64,000 nucleotides of DNA, from NCBI RefSeq assembly GCF_021412585.1, contig NZ_JAKCMI010000032.1:1-64000 (forward strand). Reading direction: 5' to 3'. Below, piece after piece: positions 22,487 to 30,924 of this stretch. This stretch comes from Halomonas alkalisoli (lineage in GTDB: Bacteria > Pseudomonadota > Gammaproteobacteria > Pseudomonadales > Halomonadaceae). The notes beneath the pieces are model-generated. The model was not told the DNA's origin. It was given only the letters and a program-made list of their open reading frames with translations, and did not search any database. Numbering within the stretch: the first letter of the stretch is position 1; the number at the start of each line of letters is the position of its first letter. A program made the position numbers and the translations under genes.

Positions 22487-22986
22487 TACCGCCGGTCGAC
22501 GTCTACGTGGGGCTCGGCAGCAACCTCGACGACCCCGAAGCGCAAGTTGCCCAGGCCCTGGTAGCACTCGGCGAACTGCCGCTGACCCGCCGACTCGGCG
22601 CATCGAGCCTCTATGTCAGCCGCCCCCTTGGTCCTCAGGACCAGCCCGATTTCGTCAATGCCGTGGCCCACCTGGCAACCCGGCTCTCGCCGCTGGCGCT
22701 GCTCGATCAGTTGCAGGCGCTGGAACAGCGCCATCGCCGCGTTCGCCAACGCCACTGGGGCCCCCGCACCCTGGACCTGGACCTGCTATTGTTCGGAAAA
22801 CAGGTCATCGCGACACCGCGGCTGCGCGTGCCCCACCCCGAGATGAGCGCGCGGGCCTTCGTCATGGCTCCCCTCGCCGAGCTGGCACCAGCGCTGAGCC
22901 TGCCCGATGGCCGCGGCGTCAGCGCCTTGGCCGAGACGCTGGCGTCACCGGACCTGATCAGAGTGTTACCCGAACGCCCCAGGTAG
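22483..22986 (+). CDS. folK: 6-hydroxymethyl-7,8-dihydropterin pyrophosphokinase
   Basis: Transfers pyrophosphate from ATP to hydroxymethyl-dihydropterin, the step before dihydropteroate synthase (folP is at 38569). The 167-residue protein has VYVGLGSNL at the start, the signature RWGPRTLDLDLLLF (here HWGPRTLDLDLLLF), and VPHPEMSARAFVMAPL. It starts with GTG at 22483 within the pcnB stop (GTGA), so the two are coupled. Confidence 0.94.
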   Translation: MIPPVDVYVGLGSNLDDPEAQVAQALVALGELPLTRRLGASSLYVSRPLGPQDQPDFVNAVAHLATRLSPLALLDQLQALEQRHRRVRQRHWGPRTLDLDLLLFGKQVIATPRLRVPHPEMSARAFVMAPLAELAPALSLPDGRGVSALAETLASPDLIRVLPERPR

Positions 22987-23057
22987 GTGTTACCTATCGA
23001 CACCACCGTCGTATTCTGGTAACAATCACGCGCAGTGTAAGGCGGCGCGGCGATTGC
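22964..23057 (+). promoter_or_regulatory. candidate CbrB half-sites and -24/-12 element before panB
   Basis: TGTTAC occurs at 22964-22969 and 22988-22993 and GTAACA at 23019-23024. Downstream, CGGCGC-GGCGA-TTGCC (23043-23058) has GG (23044-23045) and GC (23056-23057) ten bases apart with a full TTGC. Together they resemble a CbrB/sigma-54 control region. The -24 part is a poor match and GC-rich DNA gives such spacing easily, so this is tentative. Confidence 0.4.
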
Positions 23058-23089
23058 CGGCCGACCCGAGAACAACACGAGAGCACGCC

Positions 23090-23881
23090 ATGAAAACCGT
23101 CACCCTGAGCACGCTGCAGGCCCACAAGCGCGCAGGCGAAACCTTCAGTTGCCTGACGGCCTATGACGCCTCCTTTGCCCGGAGCGCGTCCGAGGCCGGC
23201 ATCGAGGTGCTGCTGGTCGGTGATTCCCTGGGCATGGTCCTGCAGGGCCATGCCAGCACCCTCCCGGTCACCCTGGACGACATCTGCTACCACACCCGCT
23301 GCGTGGCACGTGGCAAGGGTAGAAGCCTGCTGATGGTCGACCTGCCTTTCATGAGCAACTCCAGCCAGGAGCGCCTGCTGCAGGACGCCGGTGCGCTGAT
23401 GCGTGCCGGTGCCGAGCTGGTCAAGGTGGAAGGCGAGGCGTGGATGGCCGACGGCATTCGCGAGCTGACACGACGGGGGGTGCCCGTCTGCGCCCACCTG
23501 GGGCTGACGCCACAGACCGTCTATCAGCTCGGCGGCTACAAGGTGCAGGGCCGCGACGCCGAGCGCGCCACCCAGATTCTCGAGGATGCCCGCACCCTCG
23601 TGGCAGCCGGCGCCTCGGTGATACTGCTGGAATGCGTTCCGGCCAGCCTCGGCCGTGCCATTACCGAGGCACTGGACGTCCCGGTGATCGGTATCGGTGC
23701 CGGTCCCGACACCGACGGCCAGATACTGGTGATGCATGACGTGCTGGGCGTGACCCACGGCCGTGTGCCACGCTTCGTCAAGAACTTCATGGCGGAGGCC
23801 GACGACATCCCGGGCGCCTTCCGTCGTTATCACGAAGACGTCAAGGCGCGACGCTTCCCGGCCGAGGAACATGGTTTCTAG
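23090..23881 (+). CDS. panB: 3-methyl-2-oxobutanoate hydroxymethyltransferase
   Basis: Makes ketopantoate from alpha-ketoisovalerate and methylene-tetrahydrofolate in pantothenate synthesis. Barrel enzyme of 263 residues with VGDSLGMVLQGHASTLPVT, DLPFMS, AHLGLTPQ and PVIGIGAG in order; metal and substrate residues are kept. ATG at 23090 follows an AACAACA-containing leader, which resembles an Hfq/Crc A-rich site near the ribosome-binding region. A palindromic repeat separates it from panC. Confidence 0.96.
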   Translation: MKTVTLSTLQAHKRAGETFSCLTAYDASFARSASEAGIEVLLVGDSLGMVLQGHASTLPVTLDDICYHTRCVARGKGRSLLMVDLPFMSNSSQERLLQDAGALMRAGAELVKVEGEAWMADGIRELTRRGVPVCAHLGLTPQTVYQLGGYKVQGRDAERATQILEDARTLVAAGASVILLECVPASLGRAITEALDVPVIGIGAGPDTDGQILVMHDVLGVTHGRVPRFVKNFMAEADDIPGAFRRYHEDVKARRFPAEEHGF

Positions 23882-23884
23882 GCT

Positions 23885-24017
23885 ATGTTCGAAAAGTCGG
23901 CGAGCGAAGGTCAGGCAAGGCAAAAATCGGCGAAAAAGTGGAGTTTACGGGGTGTAAATGAGCATTTTGAGCCAATTTTTAACGCCGCATGGCCGAGCGC
24001 AGGCAGTTTTCGTACAA
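23885..24017. repeat. palindromic intergenic element between panB and panC
   Basis: About 133 bases with two-fold symmetry around 23951. The centre is TTTAC (23944-23948) against GTAAA (23954-23958); the ends TGTTCGAAAA and TTTTCGTACA pair with one mismatch, and AAAAA/TTTTT and GGC/GCC blocks match between. It is AT-richer than its neighbours and has no supported gene. From memory similar elements recur in halomonad intergenic spaces; only one copy is seen in this window. Confidence 0.6.
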
Positions 24018-24051
24018 AGCCTGGTTCCCTCGTGACACCCTGGAGCCCCTG

Positions 24052-24900
24052 ATGCGTACCCTGAGAGACATCCCTGCGCTGCGCGAGACCCTCGGTGCGT
24101 ACCGCCGACGCGGCCAGCGTATCGCCCTGGTACCGACCATGGGCAACCTTCACGCCGGGCACCTTGCCCTGGTGGAGACCGCGCGCCGCCACGCGGACGT
24201 GGTGGTGGCGACGATCTTCGTCAACCCGCTTCAGTTCGGGCCCAGCGAGGACCTGGATGCCTACCCTCGCACCCTGGTCGACGACCAGGCCAGGCTCGAG
24301 GAGGCAGGCTGCGACCTGCTTTTTGCCCCCGATACGGCAATGCTCTATCCCCGCGGCCTGGACGAGCAGACCCGGGTCTGCGTGCCTATCGTCAGCGAGG
24401 GACTCTGTGGCGGCACAAGGCCCGGTCACTTCGACGGCGTCTCCACCGTGGTGAGCATCCTGTTCAACCTGGTGCAGCCCGACACGGCCTGCTTCGGTGA
24501 AAAGGACTTCCAGCAGCTGGCGGTGATTCGCAAGCTGGTGGAAGACCTGCATTTCCCCATCGAGATCCTCGGCGTGCCCATCGTGCGCGCCGAGGATGGT
24601 TTGGCGCTCTCCTCGCGCAACGGCTACCTGGATCCCGACCAGCGCGCCGCCGCACCCCGGCTATACCGGACGCTCTGCGAGCTGCGCGACGCCCTGGAGG
24701 CCGGCGAACCGATCGCCGCAGCCCTGGAGACGGGGCCGGCCCGGCTGCGGGAGGGCGGCTTCGAGCCGGACTACCTGGAGCTGCGCGCCCTCGACCTGAC
24801 ACCGGTCACCGCCACCACCCGCGACGCCGTGCTGCTGGCCGCCGCCCGGCTGGGCCCGACCCGCTTGATCGACAACCTGACCCTGACCCTGCCGCGCTGA
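24052..24900 (+). CDS. panC: pantothenate synthetase
   Basis: ATP-dependent joining of pantoate and beta-alanine. The 282-residue protein has [14 protein letters not shown] with the HxGH motif, [23 protein letters not shown] and LSSRNGYL (KMSKS-like place). ATG at 24052 ([12 protein letters not shown]) was chosen by family fit with GGAG upstream; the open frame back to 23989 overlaps the palindromic element. Confidence 0.95.
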   Translation: MRTLRDIPALRETLGAYRRRGQRIALVPTMGNLHAGHLALVETARRHADVVVATIFVNPLQFGPSEDLDAYPRTLVDDQARLEEAGCDLLFAPDTAMLYPRGLDEQTRVCVPIVSEGLCGGTRPGHFDGVSTVVSILFNLVQPDTACFGEKDFQQLAVIRKLVEDLHFPIEILGVPIVRAEDGLALSSRNGYLDPDQRAAAPRLYRTLCELRDALEAGEPIAAALETGPARLREGGFEPDYLELRALDLTPVTATTRDAVLLAAARLGPTRLIDNLTLTLPR

Positions 24901-24954
24901 CGCGGCACTCCACGCGCACCCTGTGCCTATCGTATTCCGGAGGAAGCTGCTTCC

Positions 24955-25335
24955 ATGTACACCATCATGCTCAAGGCCAAGCTCCACATGGCCCGCGTCA
25001 CCCATGCCGTGCTCAACTATGAAGGCTCCTGTGCCATCGACGGCGACCTGCTGGACCTGTCCGGCATACGCGAGAACGAGCAGATCCAGATCTACAACGT
25101 GGAGAACGGCCAGCGCTTCACCACCTACGCCATTCGCGCCGAGGAAGGCTCCCAGGTGATCTCCATCAACGGTGCCGCCGCCCACCTGGCCGGCCCCGGC
25201 GACCGGGTGATCATCTGCAGCTACGCCCACTACAGCGATGCCGAGCTGGACAATCACCAGCCAGCTCTGGTCTATCTGAAGGAAGGCAACGACGTCAGCC
25301 ACACCAGCAACGCCATACCCGTTCAGCTCGCCTGA
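24955..25335 (+). CDS. panD: aspartate 1-decarboxylase
   Basis: Pyruvoyl enzyme that makes beta-alanine for pantothenate. The self-cleavage site G24-S25 is seen in YEGSCAID, and Tyr22 and the family motif [17 protein letters not shown] are present. 126 residues, normal size. CGGAGGAAG lies just before the ATG. Last gene of the pan group. Confidence 0.97.
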   Translation: MYTIMLKAKLHMARVTHAVLNYEGSCAIDGDLLDLSGIRENEQIQIYNVENGQRFTTYAIRAEEGSQVISINGAAAHLAGPGDRVIICSYAHYSDAELDNHQPALVYLKEGNDVSHTSNAIPVQLA

Positions 25336-25507
25336 GGGGCCCCCGTGCCCTCCGCGGCCTGCCCATCGGCCACGCTTCCGTGGGGATCGGCACGGGCCAG
25401 GGGGTGATCGCTGACGAATTTCACCCCATTGAGGCATTGCCGCAGCGCACAAGCGTCGCCTATGCTGACAGAGCTATCGTCCGCGACTGACTTCAGGAGA
25501 GTTTACT

Positions 25508-26683
25508 ATGCAAGATGTGGTGATCGTTGCCGCCCGCCGTACCGCCGTGGGGGCCTTCGGTGGCTCTCTGGCCGGCATTCCCGCCAGTGACCTGGGCGCC
25601 CTGGTGATCAAGGACATCCTCGCCAGCACCGGCGTTTCCGGCGACCAGGTCGATGAAGTGCTCCTGGGTCAGGTCCTGACCGCCGGCGTGGGCCAGAACC
25701 CCGCCCGTCAGGCCGCCATCAAGGCCGGCCTGCCCGACACCGTACCCGCCATGACCATCAACAAGGTCTGCGGCTCGGGACTCAAGGCCCTGCACCTCGC
25801 CACCCAGGCGATCCGCTGCGGCGACGCCGAGCTGATCCTCGCCGGCGGCCAGGAGAACATGTCGGCATCCCCGCACGTGCTGCCCAATTCGCGCAACGGC
25901 CAGCGCATGGGCGACTGGAAGGCCATCGACACCATGGTTCACGACGGCCTGTGGGATGCCTTCAACAACTATCACATGGGTATCACCGCCGAGAACCTGG
26001 CCGAGAAGTACGAGATCACCCGCGAGCAGATGGACGAGTTCGCCGCGGCTTCCCAGCAGAAGGCCGCTGCCGCCATTCGTGAGGGCAAGTTCAAGAGCCA
26101 GATCGTGCCGGTGGAAATTCCCCAGCGCAAGGGCGATCCGGTGGTCTTCGACACCGACGAGAATCCGCGCGAAGTGAGCGCCGACAAGCTCGGCGGCATG
26201 CGCCCGGCCTTCAAGAAGGATGGCACCATCACCGCCGGCAACGCCTCCTCGCTCAACGACGGTGCCGCCGTGGTGATGATCTGCTCCGCCGAGAAAGCCA
26301 AGCAGCTGGGCCTGGAGCCGCTCGCCCGCATCGCCGCCTACGCCAACGCCGGCGTCGACCCGGCCATCATGGGCATCGGCCCGGCACCGGCCACCCGCCG
26401 CTGCCTGGAGAAGGCCGGCTGGTCGCTGGATGACCTCGACCTGGTCGAGGCCAACGAAGCCTTCGCCGCCCAGGCCCTCTCGGTCAACAAGGAGCTGGGC
26501 TGGGATGTCTCCAAGGTCAACGTCAACGGCGGCGCCATTGCCCTTGGCCACCCGATTGGCGCCTCCGGCTGCCGCGTGTTTGTGACCCTGCTGCACGAGA
26601 TGATCGCCCGCGACGCCAAGAAGGGCCTGGCGACCCTATGTATCGGCGGCGGGCAAGGCGTGGCACTTGCGATTGAAAGATAA
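25508..26683 (+). CDS. acetyl-CoA C-acetyltransferase (thiolase)
   Basis: Condenses two acetyl-CoA to acetoacetyl-CoA or the reverse; in halomonads it often feeds polyhydroxybutyrate synthesis. 391 residues with nucleophile Cys88 ([10 protein letters not shown]), the His in [17 protein letters not shown] and the second Cys in [17 protein letters not shown] site precedes the ATG. PhaA and AtoB type enzymes cannot be told apart from this sequence, and no phaB lies nearby. Confidence 0.94.
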   Translation: MQDVVIVAARRTAVGAFGGSLAGIPASDLGALVIKDILASTGVSGDQVDEVLLGQVLTAGVGQNPARQAAIKAGLPDTVPAMTINKVCGSGLKALHLATQAIRCGDAELILAGGQENMSASPHVLPNSRNGQRMGDWKAIDTMVHDGLWDAFNNYHMGITAENLAEKYEITREQMDEFAAASQQKAAAAIREGKFKSQIVPVEIPQRKGDPVVFDTDENPREVSADKLGGMRPAFKKDGTITAGNASSLNDGAAVVMICSAEKAKQLGLEPLARIAAYANAGVDPAIMGIGPAPATRRCLEKAGWSLDDLDLVEANEAFAAQALSVNKELGWDVSKVNVNGGAIALGHPIGASGCRVFVTLLHEMIARDAKKGLATLCIGGGQGVALAIER

Positions 26684-26708
26684 GGGCACGGCTCGGGGAC
26701 AGGCCTCA

Positions 26709-26771
26709 GCGGAGATCGGATGCCATGGATGGCATCGGTAGCGCCCAGGGAGGGGTTCACAGCGCCTCCGC
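26709..26771. repeat. dispersed palindromic repeat, copy 1
   Basis: The core GATGCCAT-GG-ATGGCATC (26719-26736) is a perfect palindrome inside outer arms GCGGAG / CTCCGC. The 51 bases 26719-26769 match copy 2 at 48347-48397 in 49 positions. It lies just after the thiolase stop. Confidence 0.85.
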
Positions 26772-26806
26772 GATGATCTGTCACCTGGCAAGCCGCAGCA
26801 ACTAAA

Positions 26807-26846
26807 CGAAACCGCCCCCATGGCCAGGCCATGGGGGCGGTTTTCG
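26807..26846. terminator. bidirectional terminator between thiolase gene and pnp
   Basis: ACCGCCCCCATGGCC pairs fully with GGCCATGGGGGCGGT around a short loop, with flanking A and T runs on both sides (GAAA and TTTT). It can end both converging transcripts. Confidence 0.88.
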
Positions 26847-26863
26847 TTGGAACCCTGGCTGTC

Positions 26864-28996
26864 TCAGGCGACAGGTTCGGCTTCCGCCGCTTCGAAGGCG
26901 GCCTTCTCTTCCGGGGTGATCTCCTTGATGGAGAGCTTCACCCGGTTGCGGTTGTCGATGTCGAGCACCTTGACGATGACCTCGTCGCCCTCGTTGAGGA
27001 AGTCGCGCACGTCGTTGACCCGCTCGGGCACGATCTGCGAGATGTGCACCAGGCCGTCGGTACCGGGCATGATGTTGACGAAGGCACCGAAGTCGGCGAT
27101 GCGCACCACCTTGCCGCGGTAGAGCCTGCCGATTTCCGCTTCGGCGGTGATCGCCAGTACGGTATCGATGGCCTTCTTGGCCGCCGCCTTGTCCTCGGCG
27201 TAGATGCGCACGGTACCGTCGTCGTCGAGATCGATGGAGGCACCGGTGTCTTCGCAGATCTTGCGAATGGTGGCACCGCCCTTGCCGATGACGTCGCGGA
27301 TCTTGTCCGGATCGATCTTGATGGTCGCCATGGAGGGGGCGTTCTCGGACACCTCGGCACGGCTCTGGGCGATCACGTCGTTCATCTGCTGGAGGATATG
27401 CAGGCGAGCCTGGTTGGCCTGCTGCAGGGCCACCTCCATGATCTCCTCGTTGATGCCCTCGATCTTGATGTCCATCTGCAGGGCGGTCACACCCTCGGCG
27501 CTACCGGCCACCTTGAAGTCCATGTCGCCGAGGTGATCCTCATCGCCCAGGATATCGGTCAGCACAGCGAAGCCGTCGGCATCCTTGACCAGGCCCATGG
27601 CGATACCCGCCACCGGTGCCTTCATCGGCACGCCGGCGTCCATCAGCGCCAGCGAGGAGCCACACACGGACGCCATTGAGCTCGAGCCGTTGGACTCGGT
27701 GATCTCCGATACCACCCGGATGGTATAGGGGAAGTCCTCGGACGTGGGTAGCATCGCCTCGATACTGCGACGCGCCAGGCGACCGTGGCCGATTTCGCGA
27801 CGCTTGGGCCCGCCCATGAAGCCGGCCTCACCGACGCAATAGGGAGGGAAGTTGTAGTGCAGCATGAAGCGATCCTTGCGCTCCCCTTCCAGCGACTCGA
27901 TCAGCTGGGCATCGCGCAGGGTGCCCAGGGTGGCGATGACGATGGCCTGGGTCTCGCCGCGGGTGAAGATCGACGAGCCGTGGGTCTTGGGCAGGCTACC
28001 CACTTCGATATTCAACGGACGCACGGTCTTCTGGTCGCGGCCGTCGATACGCGGCTCGCCCTTGACGACGCGAGAGCGCACCACACGCTTCTCCAGCGCG
28101 GCGAAGGCGCCCTTGACCTCGTCGGCATCGAACTTGCCTTCCTCTTCACCGGCCAGCTGCTCGACGGCCTCGGCCTTGAGTGCCGACAGGGCGTCCTGCC
28201 GAGCCATCTTGTCGGTGACACGATAGGCCTCGCCCACCTTGGCTTCGAAACCCTGGGCAATGGCCTCCTTGAGGGGCGTGTTCTCGGCGGGCGGCTGCCA
28301 GTCCCACTTCGGCTTGCCGGCCTCGGCGGTCAGCTCCTTGATAGCCTCGATGGCGACCTGCATCTCCTGGTGGCCATAGAGCACGGCGCCCAGCATTTCG
28401 TCCTCGAGCAGCTCCTTGGCCTCGGACTCCACCATCAGCACCGCTTTCTCGGTACCGGCGACGACCATGTTCAGCTCGGAGTTGGCAAGCTCTTCCACGG
28501 TGGGGTTGAGGAAGTAGCCCTTCTCCTCGTCGAAGCCCACCCGCGCGGCACCCAGGGGACCGTTGAACGGCACACCGGCGATGCACAGCGCCGCTGAGGT
28601 ACCGAGCATGGCGGCGATGTCCGGGTCATGGTTGCGGTCGGTGGAGAGCACGGTACAGATCACCTGTACCTCGTTCATGAAGCCCTTGGGGAACAGCGGG
28701 CGGATCGGGCGATCGATCAGGCGAGAGGTGAGGGTCTCCTTCTCGGTGGGACGCCCCTCGCGCTTGAAGAAGCCGCCGGGGATCTTGCCGACCGCGTAGG
28801 TTTTCTCTTGATAGAACACCGCCAGGGGGAAGAAGTCCTGCCCTGGCTTGAGCTCTTTCTTGGCGACAACGGTGCACAGCACCACGGTGTCGTCCATGGT
28901 GACCAACACGGCACCGCTGGCCTGGCGGGCGATGCGCCCGGTTTCCAGGGTGACGGTGCTGCGACCGTACTGAAATGTTTTCTTGACCGGATTCAC
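26864..28996 (-). CDS. pnp: polyribonucleotide nucleotidyltransferase (PNPase)
   Basis: Phosphorolytic 3'-5' exoribonuclease and degradosome partner. Two RNase PH domains (about 10-220 and 315-545), an intervening helical domain, KH (about 555-615, [15 protein letters not shown]) and S1 (about 620-690). Start assigned to GTG at 28996 ([10 protein letters not shown] follows), which has GAAGGA at seven bases; a TTG 15 bases upstream is the only longer option. 710 residues. Downstream of rpsO in the usual order. Confidence 0.96.
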   Translation of the reverse strand: MNPVKKTFQYGRSTVTLETGRIARQASGAVLVTMDDTVVLCTVVAKKELKPGQDFFPLAVFYQEKTYAVGKIPGGFFKREGRPTEKETLTSRLIDRPIRPLFPKGFMNEVQVICTVLSTDRNHDPDIAAMLGTSAALCIAGVPFNGPLGAARVGFDEEKGYFLNPTVEELANSELNMVVAGTEKAVLMVESEAKELLEDEMLGAVLYGHQEMQVAIEAIKELTAEAGKPKWDWQPPAENTPLKEAIAQGFEAKVGEAYRVTDKMARQDALSALKAEAVEQLAGEEEGKFDADEVKGAFAALEKRVVRSRVVKGEPRIDGRDQKTVRPLNIEVGSLPKTHGSSIFTRGETQAIVIATLGTLRDAQLIESLEGERKDRFMLHYNFPPYCVGEAGFMGGPKRREIGHGRLARRSIEAMLPTSEDFPYTIRVVSEITESNGSSSMASVCGSSLALMDAGVPMKAPVAGIAMGLVKDADGFAVLTDILGDEDHLGDMDFKVAGSAEGVTALQMDIKIEGINEEIMEVALQQANQARLHILQQMNDVIAQSRAEVSENAPSMATIKIDPDKIRDVIGKGGATIRKICEDTGASIDLDDDGTVRIYAEDKAAAKKAIDTVLAITAEAEIGRLYRGKVVRIADFGAFVNIMPGTDGLVHISQIVPERVNDVRDFLNEGDEVIVKVLDIDNRNRVKLSIKEITPEEKAAFEAAEAEPVA

Positions 28997-29113
28997 GGCG
29001 ACTTCCTTCAACGTTACTTTTCTGTGTTTGGGTCGTTTTGACTCGGCGACTATTTTAGGGGTTGACGCGCGTCAGGGCCACCGGTTAGCGACATTTCCGC
29101 CCCATAAACGCGA

Positions 29114-29139
29114 AACGGGCAGCCCAAGGGCTGCCCGTT
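29114..29139 (-). terminator. rpsO-pnp intergenic hairpin
   Basis: AACGGGCAGCCC pairs perfectly with GGGCTGCCCGTT (12 bp, two-base loop). On the minus strand it follows rpsO by 25 bases; the bases after it are TCGCGTTT, a weak U-tract. It may be a leaky terminator, or an RNase III target like the one in the E. coli pnp leader. Confidence 0.7.
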
Positions 29140-29163
29140 CATTATGGCGCTGGAAAACGTCGA

Positions 29164-29433
29164 TTAACGACGCAGGCCCAGACGCTGGATCAGTGCCTGA
29201 TAACGCTCGAAATCCTTGCGCTTCAGGTAGTCAAGCAGCTTGCGGCGCTGGTTGACCATGCGGATCAGGCCACGACGTGAGTGGTGATCCTGCTTGTTGG
29301 TCTTGAAGTGATCCTGCAGGCCGTCGATGTTGGCGCTGAGCAGGGCTACCTGCACTTCGGGGGAACCGGTGTCGTTGTCACCACGACTGAATTCACTAAC
29401 GATTTCAGCCTTCTTTTCGGCGGTAAGTGCCAT
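29164..29433 (-). CDS. rpsO: 30S ribosomal protein S15
   Basis: Binds the central domain of 16S rRNA. 89 residues, the standard length, with the signatures [17 protein letters not shown] and [21 protein letters not shown]. It lies between truB and pnp as in other gammaproteobacteria. GAGAGAAAG precedes the ATG. Confidence 0.98.
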   Translation of the reverse strand: MALTAEKKAEIVSEFSRGDNDTGSPEVQVALLSANIDGLQDHFKTNKQDHHSRRGLIRMVNQRRKLLDYLKRKDFERYQALIQRLGLRR

Positions 29434-29524
29434 CTTTCTCTCCAGTAAGCAATATGCCTGAGTAATGAATGTCGGAGACCACGCATATTTGCAGTCTCCA
29501 CGCCTGCGCCCGAAGGCGCTGGTC

Positions 29525-30451
29525 TTACGCCGAGTCCGCCGTGACGGTACTCAGCAGGCGGCGGGGAACGATTTCCCCTGCCACCCTGACCACGCCGAGA
29601 CCGATAAAGATCCCGTCGTGATAGAGTCTTGTCGTCGCTTCCGGCGCCAGGGCCCTGGACGCGACGACCGCCGGCTGCCCGTGCTGCAATCGCGCGGCGG
29701 CCTCGGCGTCGAGGTCGAGCGCCGGCAGATGCGCGACCAGCACATCCACCGGCAGCAGCCTTGCCTCGAGGTCGGCCTGGCCCGGCTGGGCCTCCAGCCC
29801 CTCGAAGGCGACCATGTCGCTGGCGTCGAAGGGCCCGGTCTTGAGCCGCCGCAGCGCCGTGATATGGGCGCCGCATCCGAGCGCCCGGCCGATGTCCTCG
29901 GCCAGGGTGCGAATGTAGGTACCCTTGCTGCAGCGCACTTCCAGCGTGAAGGCATCGCCATCATGGGCCAGAAGGCGCGCATCATACACCGTCACGCGAC
30001 GGGCTGCACGCTCCACCGTCTTGCCCTCGCGGGCCAGCTCGTAGAGCTTGCGCCCCTGATGCTTGAGCGCCGAGTACATCGGTGGAACCTGTTCGATCTC
30101 GCCGCGAAACCGCGCCAGCACCCTCTCCAGGTCCGTCTCGGCCAGCACCGGGACTCCATGGCGCTCGATCACCTCGCCCTCGGCGTCACCGGTATCGGTC
30201 ACCACACCCAACTGGATGCGGGTACGATAGACCTTGTCGGCCTCCAGCAGGAACGAGGAAAACTTGGTCGCCTCGCCGAAGCAGACCGGCAACAGCCCGG
30301 TCGCCATGGGATCGAGCGTACCGGTATGGCCCGCCTTCTGCGCCTGGAACAGGCGCCGGGCACGCTGCAGGGCATGGTTGCTCGACGCACCCTGGGGCTT
30401 GTCGAGCAGCAGCACCCCGTTCACCGGCAGACCGCGGCGGCGACGCGCCAT
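29525..30451 (-). CDS. truB: tRNA pseudouridine(55) synthase
   Basis: Makes pseudouridine 55 in the T-loop of tRNAs. The catalytic aspartate is D47 in [14 protein letters not shown]. Also present are [30 protein letters not shown] and [15 protein letters not shown], plus a C-terminal PUA-like part. 308 residues. Its ATG overlaps the rbfA stop by one base. Confidence 0.96.
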   Translation of the reverse strand: MARRRRGLPVNGVLLLDKPQGASSNHALQRARRLFQAQKAGHTGTLDPMATGLLPVCFGEATKFSSFLLEADKVYRTRIQLGVVTDTGDAEGEVIERHGVPVLAETDLERVLARFRGEIEQVPPMYSALKHQGRKLYELAREGKTVERAARRVTVYDARLLAHDGDAFTLEVRCSKGTYIRTLAEDIGRALGCGAHITALRRLKTGPFDASDMVAFEGLEAQPGQADLEARLLPVDVLVAHLPALDLDAEAAARLQHGQPAVVASRALAPEATTRLYHDGIFIGLGVVRVAGEIVPRRLLSTVTADSA

Positions 30452-30906
30452 CAGTCCCTCTCGTCCTCGTTGCCGCTACGCGCCTGGCCGTCAGCGACGT
30501 CGCCGTCTTGATTGCCAGCAGCCTCGCCGTCCTCCGCCTCGTTACGGGCACGATCGCGTGAGACCGCCTCGTCGATCAGCGACGATAGCCGCTGACCACG
30601 CACCACGCTCTCATCGTAATGAAAGCGCAGCTCCGGCACGTGGCGAAGCTTGATGCGCCGGGCGACCTGGCTGCGCAGGAAACCCGCGGCCTGCTTGAGC
30701 ACCTTGAGATTCTCCCGGATGCGTTCGGGATCCTCCTCGCCCAGCAGGGTCACGTGGACGTCCGCATAGCCGAGGTCACGACTGACCTCGACGCCGCTGA
30801 CGGTGACCATCCCCAGGCGCGGGTCCTTGACCTCGCGCTGGATCAGTACCGCCAGCTCCTTCTGCAGCTGATCGCCGACACGGTCGGTACGCTTGAATTC
30901 GCGCAT
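30451..30906 (-). CDS. rbfA: ribosome-binding factor A
   Basis: Late 30S assembly factor. KH-like domain with RVGDQLQKELAVLIQREVKDPRLGMVTV and LRHVPELRFHYDESV. At 151 residues it is a little longer than the E. coli protein because of an acidic tail rich in Asp, Glu and Arg. It follows infB by 18 bases. Confidence 0.95.
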   Translation of the reverse strand: MREFKRTDRVGDQLQKELAVLIQREVKDPRLGMVTVSGVEVSRDLGYADVHVTLLGEEDPERIRENLKVLKQAAGFLRSQVARRIKLRHVPELRFHYDESVVRGQRLSSLIDEAVSRDRARNEAEDGEAAGNQDGDVADGQARSGNEDERD

Positions 30907-30924
30907 GCTCGACTCCTCGGCCGG

